A DNA stretch of 64,000 nucleotides, taken from NCBI GenBank assembly GCA_963995525.1, contig OZ023214.1, positions 46,681,989 through 46,745,988 on the forward strand, read 5' to 3'. Within the stretch, counting starts at the first letter, position 1; each line of letters begins with the position of its first letter. The position numbers and the translations under genes were made by a program. This DNA is from Escarpia spicata (lineage: Eukaryota; Annelida; Polychaeta; Sabellida; Siboglinidae). Of the stretch, positions 33,720 through 46,860 are shown one piece after another. A model generated the notes under the pieces. The model was not told the DNA's origin. It searched no databases and saw nothing but the letters and a program-made list of their open reading frames with translations.

Positions 33720-35160
33720 ACTGACAATAATCCTATTAAACGATAACAATCAGCCCACAGATTACGTCACCCCACGGAAACTGCGCTAGTTTTGGTGCAT
33801 AATTACATCATCGAGGCGCTAGACTGGAGGCATGGCATCATACTAGTTCTACTAGACTTGCCGGCCGCCTTCGACACAGGTGACGATAAAATGCTACTCA
33901 GTCGATAAGGACAACGCTTATGAATCGCTGGTTCCATGCGGACGTGGATAGGATCATGCCTATCTAACATGATATCTATCCAACAAGTCGTAAAAAGTAA
34001 ATGTACAAGGTGGCGCTTCCAGCAAAACCAGCTTCCCTTGCGGCGTCCTTCAAGGATCGGTGCTGGGGCCTCTACAGTTCTCTATTTATTCAACTCTTAT
34101 CGCTTATATCGCCAGACGACACAACCAGAACTTCAGTCTCTACGTTGATAATACCCAGTTATATATCAAATTTGAGATGACAAACGAAACAAACATAATG
34201 TTTCTCTACGCCTAATTACATCAATTACGTCCGCGTGGGTGATTATAAAACTACTAAAAATGAACGACGACAAAACGATCGCATCTATGTCAAAAAACTA
34301 TCTAGCGAAGCACGACATGACATTGATCAAAATCGGCGACAGCGACATAATGGCACCTCCTTTCTGCCAGAAACATCGACGTTTTATTCGCCTCGGAAAT
34401 GTCGATGGTCGGTCACGTAAAACATCTGCTGCATAGCCTACTATCACCTGAGGAATACTGCGTAGATCCGATCGTGCCTAAAACATAATGCTGCGATCCG
34501 TTTAATTTACTCTCTCGTTATATCGTGAATTGCGAATTGTATCTTATCAGGCACCATCGACTGCCTTATCAATAAGTTGCAAATTGTGTCAATTGTTGCT
34601 GCCCGGCTGCTGGTCCGCTGCCACAGATGGAACAACACCACACCACTGGTAACCCATTCATTACCTAACTCTGCAATTGATGTGTCGTGCTCAACGCGGA
34701 CTGGCACCAGCTTACAACACCGACCCACTCCATGAACAAACAGCTACTCGAGTGTTCCGTTCGGCTACAAATAATGACTTGTATGTGCCGCTATCTCGCA
34801 GCCCATACGGCGACTGAACCTTTTTGGTCGTCTCTGTTCCACCTGTGTGAAATGCACATCAAAGCGAGATGAAGAAAACCTCTTGCCTTGTTTAAAAAAA
34901 AAACACGTTTGAAAACTCATATCTTCCAGATTGCTTATGCAACATAGGCACCACCATTTACTTTATTATTATTATTATTAGTGACATTTATTTTAATAAT
35001 GTAATTACGTATTTTGATCGCCTCCGAATGAATTTGTATACATTTACGGCACTAAATTTAAGTATTTTTCTTTTCATTATTATTATTATGTTCATATATT
35101 CGAGAGTATCGGAATGGAATTCGAATCCAGGGGAAATAATATCTTCACACGAGTCAACCT
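33720..35160 (+). pseudogene. CR1/L2-like LINE, reverse transcriptase 3' half (right-arm copy)
   Basis: Paralogue of the 11,110-12,540 copy in the opposite orientation. Reading with frame changes: VLVLLDLPAAFDT near 33,840-33,880, CGVLQGSVLGP at 34,036-34,074, and YVDN at 34,141-34,152, where the family has YADD, so one catalytic Asp is now Asn. Then follow LKMNDDKT and MTLIKIGDSDI near 34,250-34,350, and the C-terminal block with CSTRTGTSLQHRP near 34,690-34,730. The AT-rich 3' part runs to about 35,130. Inactive. Confidence 0.8.
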
Positions 35161-36845
35161 ACCATAGCTAGAATGGGGTTGTTCACATGTTGCCATTTTC
35201 TAATGCATGTAATTTCCCGCTCAGTGGCGGTGGCAACAACTTCCAGTCGTCATCATGGAGGATGGACATTATCTGGAGTTCTCAGAAATCGCCTTTGCAA
35301 TGTATTTCTTCACTGTCTGTCCTACGTTGCAGTAGGATCATGAGTGGTTATATCCTGGTAGAGATTGAAGTAGTCATAGTCACATTTAAAGGATTTGCAC
35401 AGTGCAACGGGGTGATGAGCTAAGTATTTGTGCAATTCAAGAAATGTTCCATGAGATCCGTTGGTTTGTATCTGGTTCAGAGTTTAACCGTAGTTGTGTT
35501 TGTGTGTGCTACTTGTGATTTATTCGAGTGACTTGTAAATGTCCTCCTGACGGATAGCACATCTCACGAAAATGTCAACTGAACACGAAAAGTATAATAC
35601 CTCACAAAATGTTGTGTTCGTTGAATATCAAAAGACGGAGATTTCAGTCACCAGGACTGAGATTTATTAGCTGAATCAAATTGACAAATACAATTCGAAT
35701 GTCGGATAGTTTGTATGTATGCTATTGTTTTTATACGATTTCTTTGGATTACACGAAGCAATTAAGATCCTCTCAGTCCTGTCGAGCTTATACACAAGTT
35801 AAACAAGTTTATGTTATTGCAAAAATGAATAGTAGCATGATAAAACACAATTACCAAATGGGAAAACTGGCATTGTACATACTACCGCATTAAAAATATA
35901 AAAAACACAAGGTCGCCATGTGACCGTGCTTACTGCTGCAAGGATTGACGTGATACAAGTCACATCAACATGTCCTGTGAGCCACGACCTACTTCCAGCA
36001 TTCATTCAAGTTGACCAACTTGGAAATTGGATACGTATAATTGTTTCGTGATCCCTTTGCTTAATCTACGTAAGCATCACAAAGCAGTATTAAAGCAAAA
36101 GAACATGTTTTGTCATTCACCCTCAATGTCATATGAAAGCCACCTGGGTGCTATTGGAAAACAATACTATTCAACCATGTGTTATCACGCCATAATGTAT
36201 TCCTGCCGTTTTCATCAACGTACCTTTGTAAAATGAGTTTCCCAACGTTAGTACTAATCAACAGCAGCAAAAGGTTATGTCAACGTAACCTTTGTCAGCA
36301 ATTTTATAGAGTTGTTTAGCATCGGTACAATACTTATTTCTTCTCCAACACTGGTGCAGGTTTCTCACCAGTGCAGAGTGGATGTTGTGTTCGACAGTGT
36401 CTCACTTGATTGCTTATGGAATTAAATACTTATTTCTCTATACACTGTCAATTTTACTTTCATATGAGATAGAAATGCTTCGAAAAAACTTTATAAGTGC
36501 CATTACAAGACAAATGTTACCCTCGATTTTCTTTCATATTATAGCATCAAAATAATGTGTAAAATGGGTTGAAATACTGTGTATTCCAATTAGCAATTTT
36601 AATTTATTTTTAAAATTGAATAACATTTTTAAAAAGTGTTTAAATGTGTTCACCCATGTTGAAACAAGAATGTCCACGTTGATACGGCTACATTTCGTTT
36701 GGTATGCCGTGAGGACCGATCAAACTGGAAACTGAATCGTGGAATAAAAAAGATTGAGAAGAACGGCATTAAAAACAATTACATTACATTACTAGTTTGC
36801 ATGCTGTATTTCTAAGTGCTATATGGAATCTACAAATAAAATAGC
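35161..36845. other. unrecognised part of the right arm
   Basis: Inverted match of 9,504-11,100. No coding sequence recognised in either copy. Confidence 0.5.
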
Positions 36846-37555
36846 TCATTTATGAATGTTTATTTATTTTTTATTATAGATTACGGAATTATTTTGTGTT
36901 CCGCATGGATATACAGATAATCGAATAGGCTTAGACCTAGGATACACTGTCTTCCATCTATTCAGTAGCCGGGTCTTTCGCTTCGGCAAATCCCCGGATT
37001 GCGTACTGTTCGTACGAATCTGTAACGTAAACATTCCATAAAATGTGTAAATATATTTCATTTGTTTTCTTTTAAGTACTATGACAGCGAATGGAATGTA
37101 TACGCCTCATTAAATAAAACTACACATTTTATTATTCTATGTCCATAATTGCATTCTCATTTTATATAGCTATTTTGTAAAGAGAACACCACATTAATCG
37201 GCATAAGTTTTTCTAAATCATCATTGTATTTCATCAGAACATCAATCAACAAACCTCATAAGATGTACGATCGATACTAGTTAAAAGAAAAAAGCGTCTA
37301 TATTCATCGCCACGGATAATGGACAATATCATTAACAGTTACATGTTACATTAAACTGTTGTAGGTACTAGAAACACTCACAAATATAATGCATATGTTG
37401 AAATAGAGCATACGATTACTCAACTATTTTTTTATATACCGTGACATTCAAACGGCTACAATCATATTTGTCTGGAAAGTGTATATTGAGCATACACAAG
37501 TCAAAATACGCTGTAACGTTTGTGATCACGCACGTCAATAATATAACTATATGCT
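36846..37555. other. 710-bp stretch missing from the left arm
   Basis: In the left arm the (GA)n tract directly follows the sequence that here ends at about 36,845, so this stretch is an insertion here or a deletion there. Nothing recognised in it. Confidence 0.5.
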
Positions 37556-38059
<504 letters not shown>

Positions 38060-38335
38060 TATCTAGCTCTTGCTATCCGTCTCTGTGTCCCTTATCATCA
38101 CTGGACACTTCTGACGATGATTTATTATTTGGGTATCTTCTCGCTAGACGGGCAACTCACCACTTTCGGTGCCGCCGGTGCCGCCAGTGCCGCCTGTGCC
38201 AGCCCCACCAGCCCCATCGTGATTTTGATTTTGCTGCTGCTCTTCTGTCTCGACCAAGGTCGCCTGTTCAAAAATGACGTAATGACTTAAGGGACAGAAA
38301 CACGTATTCTAGTTTGAACACGTGGTTTGTGTATG

Positions 38336-38585
<250 letters not shown>

Positions 38586-38704
38586 TGAGAAACAGAGACA
38601 TAGAATGACAGAGTGAAACATACAGAAAACATACATACAGACAGACACACAGACAAACATAAATAGTGAGTGTTTGATTCATTGATCCACTGGTGGATAT
38701 TAAT

Positions 38705-38905
38705 GGTGGTGTGTATTGTATTTACATTATAGTTAGTTTACGGATAGATTGTGGATGATAGCGCAGTAACGACAGCAGACCTTACGAAGTGAAACAACGT
38801 ACATTATCAGGAACCAACAGATACATCTTAAGCGACCAAAGAGCAAGCCTCAGGACTCGACTGTGCAGCAGACGAGATGTTCTACTTAACCCGGACACCA
38901 TGAAT
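38705..38905 (+). repeat. direct repeat, copy also at 48,310-48,500
   Basis: Shared landmarks are GTGTATTGTATTTACATTAT, GTGAAACAACGTACAT-ATCAGGAACCAA and GCAGCAGACGAGATGTTCTACTTAA. The LINE tail at 38,902 interrupts this copy right after GGACACC, so the copy at 48,500 shows the continuing sequence. The repeated unit is unidentified. Confidence 0.75.
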
Positions 38906-38978
38906 GAATGAATGAAAGTTTATTCAACAACAACAACATAATACATGCACAGTATGGTGTGATGCTGCTGCTGCTGCG

Positions 38979-39036
<58 letters not shown>

Positions 39037-40098
39037 AAAGGACATAGCTGAAGTCATAGACTGATATGTTGCTATGCCCTTGTCAAACTAAAAAAAATGA
39101 ACAAATACAACAAGATTTATACATAAATCACAAAATAATATTCACAACTCATATATAAACTTGTTACCATAGTGCTTGTGTTACTATTATATGGGTTTAA
39201 CTAAACATCATCTTCAATTAACAATTCACAGATATGTAGAAAGTAATGACAACTTGAGTGTTTTTTATAAATCGTATTAAACTTGGAAGCTGAGTCAATT
39301 TATTCAGTGAATTGTTCCACGTTTTTATTTCTACCTTGACGGTGAGTGACAGCAGTCGGAGGGTGGTGTTTGTATTAACATAGAACAGTTTGCTCTGTCT
39401 AGTACCATATATGTGTATAGCTGCGGTTGGTTCAAATAATATTTGAACACGATCATTTAAAGAATGGTTGTTTGCTTTATAAAGTATAATTATAGTCTTG
39501 TATTTAACTAAACCATGACATTTAAGCATGTTTGAGAGATGACAAATACAGATGTATAATCATTATAATTAAAGTTATAAATAATCCGTATAGCTTTTTT
39601 CGGTTACATAGATAGTTTTTTGAGTCTAGATTGATAAGTATTTCTACAGATCTCTCAGCGATATGACATATGTGGTTCAACAAGTGAATTATATAATGCA
39701 TATATATTTGCTTTGCTTTTTGATAGTTTTGATTCAACCATTTTTATGTGTTCTCGCCAAGTTTTCGTCAATGGTTACTCCAAGGAATTTTGTATACGAT
39801 ACCTGCTCAATGTTTGTCCCATTCAAAACTATATTCACAACTGTTCTAGGTTGTTTTTTATTGTTAAACATTATAAAATGTGTTTTGTTCACCCTGAGCG
39901 ATAATTTGTTCACTCCGAACCACAGGTCTAGTTTCTTTAGTTCGTTGTTAACAAGACTGCTTAGATCATTTGTGTTACTAGCGGAATAAAAAGTGTTTGT
40001 ATCATCAGCAAACACAATAATATCAAGCATTTTGACACTTCACATATATCACGTACAGAATAAATAATAAAGGGCCAAGGATTGAACCTTGCGGGACA
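38902..40098 (-). mobile_element. CR1-like LINE, 5'-truncated
   Basis: On the minus strand it begins at [15 protein letters not shown] (40,098 downward). The catalytic FADD is intact in DIIVFADDTNTFYSA near 40,010. KLSLRVNKTHFIMFNN and YTKFLGVTID follow to 39,734, then after frame changes a C-terminal region (39,529-39,218) and a 3' untranslated region. It ends in a (CATT)n tail at 38,902-38,920, preceded by GAATAAA. Truncation at the PQGS motif coincides with the (GT)n array. Inactive. Confidence 0.8.
38963..39036. repeat. (CTG)n trinucleotide expansion
   Basis: About 24 CTG units with one CGT interruption near 38,977, inside the LINE's 3' untranslated region. Confidence 0.97.
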
Positions 40099-40221
40099 TA
40101 TATACATACATGCATCCGTACGTATGTACGTGTGTGCGTGTGTGCGTGTGTGCGTGTGTGCGTGTGTGCGTGCGTGCGTGCGTGTGTACGTGTGTGTACG
40201 TGTGTGTTTGTGTGTGTATGT

Positions 40222-40311
<90 letters not shown>

Positions 40312-40318
40312 TTGTGAT
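40099..40318. repeat. (GT)n microsatellite with GTGC and GTAC variants
   Basis: Mixed TGTGCG and TACG units, then pure GT. It lies at the 5' truncation point of the LINE. Confidence 0.97.
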
Positions 40319-40504
40319 TAATTTGTATATTCCATTAGAATTATTGTACTTCCTTACAATGATGGCTTTGCCAGACCAGGTGTGAAACAGCTCAGGAGGA
40401 TGTCACATGGTTGTATGTATAGAGCACCGAACACCAGTATCAGCAAATTTAATGACAATCTCACTTTCATACTGGGAAATCTCTCCAGCAAACGTATAAA
40501 AGTA

Positions 40505-40690
40505 CGTACATAAATACAGGCATGCATACATACATGCATAGACGCACACACGCACACATGCACACACTCATACATGCGTACACATGCATACACAAACACC
40601 CATACACATACGCATGTACACACATACCCACATACATTTATACATATACGTACATAAATACATACACAGATACATACATACAGACACTGT
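40505..40690. repeat. degenerate (CATA)n
   Basis: CATA, CACA and GTACATA units with many variants; an old tetranucleotide repeat. Confidence 0.8.
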
Positions 40691-40932
40691 GAAAACATAT
40701 ATTTAAATTTTAAACACCAAACTACACACCCTCGGATATCTATATACTGGCGTTTTATTCGGATATCTTAAAATCTACTTACGTAGATTGGTTCTTAGAA
40801 TACTGGAAACATATCCAGTACAGTCTTAATGCTTCCATCCCCCTTCATGGCTTCTATAGCCTGCTGACGGTTTACGGAGGTTTCTTTCATATGCAAGAAT
40901 ATTTATGTTAGCAGCTGTTTACTTTCGGCAGT

Positions 40933-41348
40933 TCATGCCGTGTGTTTCCGATATTTCTTTAGCAGCTCCTTCGTTTTCCCAATGTGTTCATCGTATTCTA
41001 ACGATTGAAGGGGTTGCCTGTCGGTTCCAAAGGGCGACCGTGCCTCGAATTGAAGATGTATAACTTTTTCAGAAGAACACTTTGTTTCGTTGCTGATGCC
41101 AGGCATCGACTTCCTCTTTACAGCCCAACGCATGTATCGAATACTTGATGACAGATCAGATGTTAATGTGGACTTTAACATATAAAGCTCTGGATATAAG
41201 GGATGTTTTGAACATTACGTCGATGTACAACACTGCACGAAGTTAATTTCATGAAGGAAGGCAACATATAAATCGGCATGATCGGTGGTATGGCACTCAG
41301 AATATACTATGGCGGGCATATTTTGTTTTATTATATAAACACACACAC

Positions 41349-41446
<98 letters not shown>

Positions 41447-42341
41447 TGCAAACAATCACTAATCTATATTATACCAATAGAATAACGGCTTCCTGGAAAA
41501 CGAAACATGCATGTATGATGTATGTTCTATGACTACATGTATTTAAGCATATGTTTGTATTATATATGCTGTATGTATGACGTATGTTGCTTATCCAATC
41601 TGTGTTTTCGTGTCTCTGAAGATCTGAGTAGGTCAGCACCATCTTACTCCCAATGAGGATGTAGACTGCTTGATTTGTTTTCCCGATCTCAGGGTCTATG
41701 TTGATGTAGTACTGGGCAGTCTCCCTGATCCTTTAGTGACATACATCTGCAGACCTACTCTCAACCAAGCACTAGTGTACTCTGCCACGGAATGTTGGTA
41801 TTGCAGTGTCTTTGTTGATGGATTGTCAGTTGGGGCTGAATGGTTGCACCGGTGGTTCGGATGAGGTCATGGGTTTCTTCCCTACTCCTGGACGCAAGGG
41901 TCACTGCATCTAAAGCCGGTCAAGTGCCATGAACTGGATGACCGATGTCGGGCACTGATGTCAGTGCAACAACAGCAACTGCAAACACAAAGCAGGGTCA
42001 TTCAAACACAACATGTGTTTTCTTTGTTTATGAAAACAATATATAAATATGATGTAAATGTAAAACAAATTAGGATTATTGCAAAACAAATAAGAACATG
42101 ACTTACCCTTCGACTTAAGCTCTGCTAAATCCTTACCAAAGACTGTCTTCTTCCTGTTCAACAAATCTTCAACAGCACTTCCGTCTTCCGATGTCATCAG
42201 TCGAGTCGGCAGCGAGAAGCTGACGTTCCGGCGTCGCGGCGGCGAAAAGTCTTCAACAGCACCCTCATCAAAACAATATTCAATATTGGTAATGAATGTA
42301 GATAGTATTCGAATATCCCCGAGGTGTGTGTATTGATGCAT
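40933..42341 (-). CDS. candidate two-exon host gene, product not recognised
   Basis: Exon A (42,341 or a later acceptor, down to 42,107) encodes VEDFSPPRRRNVSFSLPTRL, then MTSEDGSAVEDLLNRKK and FGKDLAELKSK. It stops at a consensus donor G|GTAAGT (42,106). Exon B starts at 41,189 after TATATCCAG and reads LYMLKSTLTSDLSSSIRYM, RWAVKRKSMPG, HLQFEARSPFGTDRQPL and EYDEHIGKTKELLKKYRKHTA, then TGA. The donor leaves one base and exon B supplies two, making a Glu codon, so the phases match. The intron is 917 bp and holds an (AC)n array. The product would be soluble, basic and helix-rich at its end, with no motif I know. The true start is uncertain: ATG 42,341 or an acceptor at GATGAG|GGTGCT near 42,268 with further exons upstream. 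No sign of transposon origin. Confidence 0.45.
41341..41444. repeat. (AC)n microsatellite
   Basis: Nearly pure AC, inside the intron of the candidate gene. Confidence 0.98.
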
Positions 42342-42591
42342 TAAACCAGTTAAGTGTTTCTCAAAAGGTGTTCTCCGGCACGCAGATATGACATAACAAA
42401 ATCCCTAGTGCACCGCGGAAGCAGAAAAACAATATCACCTATATAGCGAAGAATTATCAAACAACGTGATAGTTCCAAAAAAGACCCCATTCAGCTAGAC
42501 ATTTCGCCGACAGGAATACCAGTTCTTTCAATCGGTTACTGCAGTAGCCTTACATCACTGCGCAAGAGGTCACATTTATACAGAATGAATA

Positions 42592-43080
42592 TTCAATTCA
42601 ATATGTTTTATTCAAACAAACAAACAAACAAACAAATAAACAGTATAGTCTGCAATCGCCTGAAAATTATTTTGTTGTGACATATATAAGTATGTATGTA
42701 ATGTGGTTTGAAAGGAATACACAAGAAGTTTTAAAAACTTGTAGTTAATGTATCCCCTAAATATATAGTTTTGTTAATCACATTACATAATTATCACATA
42801 AGGTGCGAATATAGCATACATTCCAAATGCCTACACATGTAAGGAAAAACAAAACAAATAAATAAATAAAATAAAACAATAATACCGTAGTTCACATAAT
42901 TATATTAATAATTTTAAGATTAGTGCAAAATAAATAAATGAAAAAATTTATAAAATTCTGATATATTAGAACCAGTGCAATAATAAATACAATTATACAT
43001 ATTCATATAGCAAGTACAACAAGATGTAAAGCGGGTAGGCAGAAACTAAAATTCCTCCAGCTTAGCCACCTGGAAATATC
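42592..43080 (-). mobile_element. probable LINE 3' untranslated remnant
   Basis: On the minus strand an A/T-rich, non-coding stretch leads to (GTTT)n, GAATAAAACATATTGAATTGAAT, the typical 3' end of some CR1-like LINEs. No reverse transcriptase piece is attached. Confidence 0.35.
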
Positions 43081-43279
43081 AAATGGGAGTCTCCCGACCT
43101 TAACTATTACTTGCGTTATTCGTTGTATATGTATCGTATTTATAGGTCAAATGAATTGATTCTGAGTTCTGAGTTCTAAGGGTTTTCGCCAAATGTGAAA
43201 ATCATATTGTCAATGACTAAACCAAGCAGTTTCGTTGATCGTGAAAATCTACTGGCAAACAGCCAGACGGACTAGCTGA

Positions 43280-43690
43280 CATACGTTTCGTTGGAAGTTG
43301 TGAACATCGCTTGTAAAATTGTGAGTTTTCTGCATATTTTTCATCAATACGGCTGTTTCGCGCTGTCGCCGCCTCGCACTTGTGCTACTGGTCGTCCCGC
43401 GCCACTGGTTCACGCCTTCTCCACCAAAGCAAACTCTGTAAAGGAGTACAAATCACCTCTTTTTAAAAATACGTATGAACAATTTTGTTGACGACGTTTT
43501 GTTGCCGTCTGGTATTTACTCGACCGGTTGTCCCGCTTCGCTGTTTCACACCAAATATATCAAAGCAAACACCAACGGAGTAAAAAAAACTCACATTTAA
43601 GTACACTGTAGTCAAATGAATCACTGTGTTTACAAAATTCCTTACATAATTTAATTTCGAACCGAGAACAAACAATAATATTTTGTCACG
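43280..43690 (+). repeat. dispersed repeat family F1, diverged fragment
   Basis: Shares a CCTCGCACTTGTGC..CTGGTCGTCC, TTTCACACC and GTAAAGGAGTACAAA pattern with 33,390-33,500 and 48,990-49,080. Two tandem, diverged versions seem present (43,370-43,460 and 43,510-43,600). Confidence 0.5.
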
Positions 43691-44226
43691 AATAGACGAA
43701 CGTCCAATAGAGTGTCTAATAATGGCAAAAAGATACCAGTCAGTAATTGATGGTTCCTGATCAACAAATTACCAACGTGATTTTTTACCGACACATATCA
43801 CATCGATAGCAAAACTCGGGTGTATGCGTGTTCCACAGTGTACACATTTCACCATGGTTTCTTTTCGGCCTTCGTCAAATAGTACACAGTATCAACATTC
43901 GTTGTTATTTTAGGTGTTTTGTTGTTGTTTTGAGTGGCAAGAAAAACCTGCCGTTTTTTTTATCTTTTTCCTATCTTAACTGGATCTGTTTGTTTTTTTT
44001 CTCTTGCCAATTGTTTGGTTAGGCCTACTTTTGTGCGTTTTGATTTTTTGTCATTACAGGTTTTTTTTTATGGACTGGAGGTTATGATTTCCGACTTGGT
44101 GGTCTTCTCTTGGCCCTATAGAAATCGTTGGTTTGGGGACGGGAGACAGTGTTGCAGGAGTGATAACCTTTCTATCCAGCTGTGGTTGATCAGTCAGCCG
44201 AGGCAGTTGTGCTTGGGACTATTGCT
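43691..44226. other. no gene recognised
   Basis: T-rich stretch. 44,090-44,226 probably continues the OTU-like remnant on the minus strand past its stop. Confidence 0.4.
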
Positions 44227-44600
44227 TCAATAATAGTGACCAGCATCGTCACTTAGATTTAGGTATTTGACCGTAATTGCTTCAGGCTCTTTAAATACCG
44301 TCCCAAATTCAAGTATACCCTCTCGTGCTGTCGCAACGATCTCTATCTCCCCAACCATCTCACTGTGATTCGCCATCAATGCGATTCTGTCCTCGATAGA
44401 CGTATAGCACAGTCTCTTAGGTAGATCTACGTTCACCGTCCTCTCGTCTACGTTTTCATAAATGCCAAAGTTGTCTAGCATATATGGAATTATGTTGGAT
44501 CGTAGCGCGTCAGCGGAAGTCATGTATCGCATTCTCATCCGCAGGTCCTTTAAATTGCCATCGTTGTTTCTTTCTTCATGTTGTATATCGAAATATTTAC
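44227..44600 (-). pseudogene. OTU-like cysteine protease remnant, C-terminal half
   Basis: The 103-residue minus-strand frame reads SADALRSNIIPYMLDNFGIY, then EDRIALMANHSEMVGEIEIVA, ILEFGTVF and ITVKYLNLSDDAGHYY. The spacing (Y..M......GEIEI.A, a hydrophobic strand, then ...HYY) resembles the second half of OTU deubiquitinase-like domains, where the terminal His is catalytic. The expected upstream block with the catalytic Cys (GDGNCLF-type) is not visible; only NNDGNLKDLR lies before it. OTU domains occur in host proteins and in many transposable elements. Neighbouring debris on the same strand favours a transposon source. Tentative. Confidence 0.4.
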
Positions 44601-44858
44601 GAATAACATATGTGTGTTACTAATTCAGGATAGTGTTACCTGACATCTACTTCACCTCCTTTCCCTATACTATCATCACTGTAGACAACATTTTGTGACA
44701 GCATGCTATTAGCACAAAGCTGCTTATAACAAAGCCACACTTGGTGTTTCTTACTGGCGATTTTCAGGAAGTGTCTGTAGGATTTGCATTTTTGTTGAAG
44801 AAGGAATGCCTTACATCAAACATGAGGCACCAATGGTGTCTGCCAGACCCATATAGTC

Positions 44859-45874
44859 TCATTTGGTCAGGCATGTACAGCAGGTAATGCATGTTAGGAG
44901 TGATACTTGTCCAGGGAGATTCCCTTTTAAACACTGTGTAGTGTGTGTATATATGGCTTGCTCCAACATTTGGTCAGGCATGAGGCAAATACTACTCAAT
45001 TTTGACCTAAACTTAGGAAGAATATCACACAGTGTGAAGTAAAACATGGTCACTTTATGTTTGTAACATGGGGATCAATGGGATTCACTAGTTCAATGCC
45101 ATCTGTATAAAAATATGATTTGAAGAGCTGAATTATTCCTCTGAAACAGGGGGTGTTTCTGCATGTATTGATCATCACATATATCAAACTTAACATATCC
45201 AGGAGTGTTGTGGGCATGCTGCAATATCTCGGGCATTTCAAGTACACTTTGAAGGCTTCTTTGGAAAGGAATGCCATAGTCATAACGTATCATTTGTTTC
45301 ACACCTGATTTGGTCTTTATAGTCCTTTCCCCCAAATATACCTGGATGGATGTATGTATTGGCAAACATTTGCATACAACGTCTCTCTATGCGACCCCAA
45401 ACCTTGAAATGGGCTGATCTCTACGGTAGGAAAGTTTAAGTTTTGTCGTGGATTTTGAAGTATACAATCTCTCCTGTATGCGTGTTTGTACTCTGTCACC
45501 AAATGTTTTGACGTGTTTAGCACTTCACTGATTGCCCTTTTTGGTAAACCATGTTGTGCGTTCAGTGATAACACATAACTAACAGCGGCATATTCATGTG
45601 AGTTCATGGGAGAATTGTCACTCTACTTTACATTTCGCTCACCTTCCACCGAAAATATATTCATTTCATCTTCATTCTCTGAATGAATGTCAGCTGGGAT
45701 TTCTGAATGTTTTCGTAATACTTGAAGGCGAAATGTATTCCAGCTTTTTGTGGAATATTTACAATGGCCAACTGAACACGAAACCAAAATGATTGGGTCA
45801 CGTTTGTGATTGCTACAATTTAAAAAAAATATATATATATGTATGACAATAACACATTGGGCGATAATGAACAC
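44859..45874 (-). pseudogene. broken gene of a multicopy C2H2-containing family
   Basis: Minus-strand pieces in order: a degenerate zinc finger (CSVGHCKYSTKSWNTF, RKH) near 45,780-45,720; LPKRAISEVLNTSKHLVTEY near 45,550-45,490; MIRYDYGIPFQRSLQSVLEM near 45,300-45,230; KHPLFQRNNSALQIIFLY near 45,150-45,105; GIELVNPIDPHVTN near 45,100; and MFYFTLCDILPKFRSKLSSI near 45,045-44,990. The last three resemble a widespread, uncharacterised animal family with HPLF..ALQI.FYYD, NPLG and LGN..PK.RS.L..I motifs, present in many copies in fish and invertebrates and probably transposon-linked. At least three frameshifts. Family recognition is from memory. Confidence 0.5.
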
Positions 45875-46035
45875 TGTCCATGATGTATGTAGACTGGTTT
45901 TTGATCTGTCACAATCAGTGAATCAATAGTCATACGAATGAATACGACATGCATATACACTGCTGAAGACGTGGGCGCTGAAATGAGGTACAAAGGGCCA
46001 ATAGAAAGGCCTTTTTATTTAGTGAAAGACATCTG

Positions 46036-46329
46036 TTGTGTTTTAATACTTTTCATTTTGTAATATATTTAAAAGCTAGTATTGGTGGAAACAACACTGT
46101 TAACACCACCCCTTACCCTGGTCTGTCCGTTAGTCAAGCCGCGCTAACGCTCGGTATCGGCCCTGTAGCTGTCGATCCATTAATCATACAAATTGTGTTT
46201 TCATCGTTAATTCTTGCTTATTCCTGTATCAGTATGTCATTCATTGGCATAGCGATGCAACTGGTATCACCAGTTTTAAGCACATTATTTCGCTACACAA
46301 ATTGTACCCACCAAACTGCAGGATTCTAG
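46036..46329 (+). other. open frame of 97 codons, doubtful
   Basis: It has a hydrophobic C-terminal half (two possible membrane segments around residues 45-85) but no recognised motif, promoter or splice signal. More likely chance than a gene. Confidence 0.15.
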
Positions 46330-46723
46330 TTTAGTTTCCTGACAAACGATGTCCGCAGAAGATGACAAGTTGGCGCCAAAGACCCACGTGAGAATAAAAA
46401 CATTTCTCAATATTGTGCTTCTAATGGTGATAGTTTGGTCAAATACACCATTTCAGCGGGACATATTAAAGATGAAGTCTTAATAAAAAAACAACCCTAT
46501 ATTGTTCTGACAGAAAATGCTAATTAGAATGATAATCATGTTGGATTGCGAAGGTCGTGTGGATATAAATGCTGATCAATATTACGATAAACGTATAAAC
46601 GCCAGTAATTCAATACGTTTAGTTTACCCGAAATTCAACATCTGTGTCAATAACTATACACCTAGTTGTTTAAATATACATGACGGGCGTTTACAACTCA
46701 ACGTCATAAACACCGTTTTATAA

Positions 46724-46860
46724 TGTACATACATACATGCATACATACATATATACATACATATATGCATGCATGCAGACATACATACATACATACGTAC
46801 ATACGTACATACATACATACATACATACATACATACATACATACATACATGCATACATAC
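46724..46860. repeat. (ACAT)n microsatellite
   Basis: ACAT/GCAT tetranucleotides over about 137 bp. Confidence 0.97.

Noticed and set aside
46036..46329. Possible membrane protein
   Set aside because: Hydrophobic but with no motif, splice context or homologous copy; kept only as a doubtful frame.
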